Shown piece after piece: positions 18,401-19,255 of a DNA stretch of 19,255 nucleotides. This DNA comes from Pigoraptor vietnamica (taxonomy: Eukaryota; Opisthokonta; Filasterea). Made by a program: the position numbers and the translations under genes. The notes below the pieces were generated by a model, which did not search any database, was not told the DNA's origin, and saw only the letters and a list, made by a program, of their open reading frames with translations. The stretch spans positions 1 to 19,255 of the forward strand of contig CALSCQ010002186.1 of NCBI GenBank assembly GCA_943704525.1, written 5' to 3'. Every line of letters begins with the position of its first letter. Positions within the stretch are counted from its first letter, which is position 1.

Positions 18401-19255
18401 ACAGCTCGTTTGCGCGATGCACGGCGGGAAGAGACGCGTCCACGTACGGGGCCGGCGGCTTCCTCTACCTCGGCGCAACCAACAGCACAGCGGCGGTGCT
18501 GGATGGCATCCGCGTCGACCACGCGTTTGCCGCGACAGGCCCCGTCGTCTTCGCGGCGTCGCATGCGGGCGAACTTGAGCACGCCTTTTCCGCCCCGCCC
18601 ACCTTCGGCGCGCTGTCGGCCGACGGCAACTATTCGATCACGTCGGCACCCGCCCGCCTGAGCCTCACTGCGGCCGACGGCGTCTCCCCGCTGGCGCTCA
18701 CCGCACAGCAGCCGGGTGCGGCCCTGCCTGACTTTGCAGTCACCATTCTGGACCTGTACGGACACCGCGCGTTTGCGGCACCGTCCAAGCCGCTGGCCAT
18801 CCGCCTCGCGCTAATCGATGAGGGCGAGTGTGCGCTGACGGGCGATCTCGGGCGCACGTTCCTCCTCAAGTCGAGCGTCGCATTCGCGGGCATTCGCGTG
18901 TCCGCACGCCAGCCACCGACAGTCTGCCGCCTCCGTTTTGTGAGCGACAACAGCCTGTTTAGCAGCGACGACGGCATCCTGACAAGCGCAGAAATCGCAG
19001 TGCCGGTCGCGCAGTGCGGGATAGGTATGCCTTCCCTCGGGCAGGACGGGCAGTACACGTGCTTGTCGGCGGTTGCTGTGTCGAGTGGGAGCAGCGCGGC
19101 GTCCACGACGGCGATTGCGGTGGCGGTGTCCGTGTCTGTTGCGTGCGTGCTGGCGCTGCTTGTGGGATTCCTGTACGTGCGACGCGCGCGGCGGCAGTGG
19201 AATGAGAAGCAGATCGCCGAGTTCACTCGGCACCTGGAGCAGTCGACGCCGGACC
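12427..19255 (+). CDS. Giant beta-helix single-pass receptor-like protein, 3' end outside window
   Basis: One frame is open without a stop or a needed intron for 2276 codons and is cut by the right edge. It begins at the first ATG after an in-frame TAG (12355). Residues 1-31 form a signal peptide (LCIALLAVGALLSLATAE). Residues about 60-550 have irregular short strands. From about 240 onward, and densely from 570 to 2050, roughly forty GG[A/G/F/V] motifs recur at about 26-30-residue spacing, each followed by strands and often NxS/T sites (for example GGAFLVDGLAALTLSDSRVN). This is the signature of a right-handed parallel beta-helix, like the GGA[ILV] repeats of chlamydial Pmp proteins and pectin-lyase-type folds. 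A non-repeat beta region with Cys (2050-2220) leads to a membrane helix (2229-2250, AIAVAVSVSVACVLALLVGF) with a following basic stop-transfer (RRARR) and about 25 cytoplasmic residues. The ectodomain probably binds surfaces, glycans or prey. By analogy with its neighbours, a kinase may follow past the edge, but this is inference. Confidence 0.9.
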   Translation, partial: MFVAGAGGGPRRARLCIALLAVGALLSLATAEDATDGAAGTEQQRHREARGERDAANAQFALVVSTLDELAAALATAQANGMYTLALSLGVHRWPTEAPSSQSNGSAVASASLVVPVGVRVAIAAEAIDELRANVVVEGNASGSASADDARPLFVVAGELDLDGVSFSSEDRRIRRTVVRVREGGSLSMRRCSVTGAMGAAHAIHVSGTADIADAVFGTPTNDTVPDSAMEGGGVLADGRASITAANSQFFDINTAIAATGMSAVRVRSCSFRACVGACVDAREDASIDVQDSAVILAPGGRALVALGRARVTLAGVAVGDGCDYSALNTTQYQPASGRPNDHALLVGEHASLTAAHTTVTVGGRRALALSGSASASLSSVVLHATLGLAVWEQTGGAGVWAVDSHFEGVLVPVIASLDANATVLITNSSFSASVSRVLAASGAAAVSLKDVRVHVTPRLVPGEDADHAFSLSERATGTFSGVEMVSELVPRRPDYARHTFFVSGHAALDIANSFLANFAGNVRACDDARVTLRQTSVAGFALDPYDDSKVVAFCYSDWQFDYLKPHVARGGAFLAEGRASLRVDGCDLARLPFTAMGGILFATDNATAVIERTTVDVAGGHGTRGGGIFLNGSASAVVRECAFSKVFEILLLEYYTDFPGAAMGAITAMGASSLTVENASFSQCKGVNGGIVFAADSTSVSLSRVSVDDIIAMERGGVVYAGDNANVNMTSLNCTNVFAGTEGGAAYLTGNPTVRAESVAVSSVRTLMGALAVVRGGNFTADDCHAEAFTSVPFSIATGNAVFCDLSWPADANQVGAHSDYLKTASGGAVVLAAGNAHAVLRSLSVASGTVGVGAASVAVVESAAMVLLNAHFESVYANGQGGALYAADRASLTVRNVTLAKIWATDGGGCVVVDNMATATLSGMTARNVTVGGGGGCVRTSGSARVDIENVDAEHVSTRFHGGFLYAAGGIVTLRNATITSTGATHNGGGLHMTGSARVAVTNVQLSQSTAGGSGGCIAAEGLSVVAINASSLKQCAADEGGAVSASQGANVELRSLRMERSRAATGGTLYAAGNARLSALECVVHNSSATATGGVVASAGSAVIEVSNSSAWDSTASSGGFAAAADASQVRLAGVSVVGASSIRNGGALFLAGSSTLEGSLCAFSHLRSGDGGGFMALIGSSHAAINTTHVEDVWSDVGTAGIFVRAQATLSLREFHAVRVHRALKPGEGWMSCAPDALLLYDRVTCEDCAALVLDDSAQKLTLSFFPNASQHSFYAFESPRFEDYPDLVLGGDTLTRFTPEPLLASDYTLVTSQPLIGIHLRFERSVLRVSGVFCSDLVDFDDMHELVIEHNGTAALSGYAERSVMEVRGYAYLLNFQFHQSGLVVSGQGVVECHECLFTGSSSSRRSADTASPFDFSPLVLSGLAMVMLSSVTVNARSTAGDGGIARLSEGAVLFVNGGTVGALTTSGSGGFVSVPAGSDAAVGSPSVYLRNVAIDGVSCGGDGGFAALGGSARMLVEGCAVGGTVAAGGGGFAYLTNTATLTVSGSDVRGCAASGEPGGGFAALSGAPSLFVSNTTINGTEAAWFGGAVSLAAARDYASLPRAEFSGVHVLSAHSLFSGGVFHSRGGILAVSDSNFTDTSCVASGGFLQTFGDRSSAVSVRRCSFAHASAGQRGGLIDVSDGSSVDVQQSSGYSLGADFDGGIVAVSDGHVTVRGCDFSDASARKGNGGAFAAFSGLLSVSDSAFSRVFAKLGGGFATFERQAHAALSNVSIDDAVAAVLGGGAFSLTGFASVDASNVTVRMARAAGSGGAFLVDGLAALTLSDSRVNLTSSEFGAGGALCAVGQGLADLRNVSIADTAARGSGGAIACLGEAKLRVNGVRVHGSSSDGNGGALAIADRAVASAVGLHVDGSRVSAGMGGAVDIEDDARLGGSLWDIRNVSSVQGGALSVAGNANVSLSGVAVADAVADSHGGCVFAQSPQLAIHNSSFARCTAGRDASTYGAGGFLYLGATNSTAAVLDGIRVDHAFAATGPVVFAASHAGELEHAFSAPPTFGALSADGNYSITSAPARLSLTAADGVSPLALTAQQPGAALPDFAVTILDLYGHRAFAAPSKPLAIRLALIDEGECALTGDLGRTFLLKSSVAFAGIRVSARQPPTVCRLRFVSDNSLFSSDDGILTSAEIAVPVAQCGIGMPSLGQDGQYTCLSAVAVSSGSSAASTTAIAVAVSVSVACVLALLVGFLYVRRARRQWNEKQIAEFTRHLEQSTPD

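Overview
The window looks like nuclear DNA of a GC-rich, free-living protist. Coding exons are strongly GC3-biased. They are interrupted by short spliceosomal introns, mostly 60-330 bp, with GTG-type donors and gcag-type acceptors. A block of five CCCTAA units (the TTAGGG telomere type) lies inside one intron. Receptor kinases that join a type-1 periplasmic-binding (ANF-receptor) ectodomain to a TKL kinase or a hybrid histidine kinase fit a unicellular eukaryote such as an amoebozoan, apusomonad or choanoflagellate-like lineage. I cannot name the species.

Layout. The left edge (1-198, +) may hold the 3' end of an unknown gene. Between 501 and about 1353 on the minus strand there are exon-like stretches, including a C-terminal exon that resembles the end of a right-handed beta-helix protein. 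About 1 kb of gene-poor DNA follows. Positions 7232-2357 (minus) hold a 15-exon receptor kinase: signal peptide, ANF-type ligand-binding domain, EGF, PPC-like sandwich, one membrane helix, TKL kinase. After a 1-kb intergenic stretch, 12033-8248 (minus) holds a five-exon hybrid histidine kinase: signal peptide, ANF-type domain, membrane helix, signalling coiled coil, HisKA with Arg in place of the phospho-accepting His, HATPase, a degenerate receiver and an intact receiver. From 12427 to the right edge (+) one uninterrupted frame of 2276 codons encodes a giant extracellular beta-helix protein with about forty GG[A/G/F] repeat motifs, a membrane helix and the start of a cytoplasmic tail. The gene runs off the window.

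How they fit together. Three adjacent genes each encode a single-pass receptor, but with different ectodomain and output combinations. Genes 1 and 2 share a type of ligand-binding domain attached to two unrelated phosphotransfer systems. Genes 2 and 3 are divergent over a 393-bp shared upstream region that contains a perfect CGTCATC/GATGACG inverted repeat around a CCAAT box. The locus reads as a sensory-receptor cluster. The features most worth a second look are the H-to-R change in the histidine kinase, a 15-nt microexon that encodes the ATP-binding glycine loop, the intronic telomeric repeat, a 45-bp minisatellite that copies a splice-donor-like sequence, and a possible GC-AG intron in the ligand-binding domain.

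The exon models were built by hand from splice sites, reading frame and family motifs. Phase is consistent throughout, but no transcript data were available.
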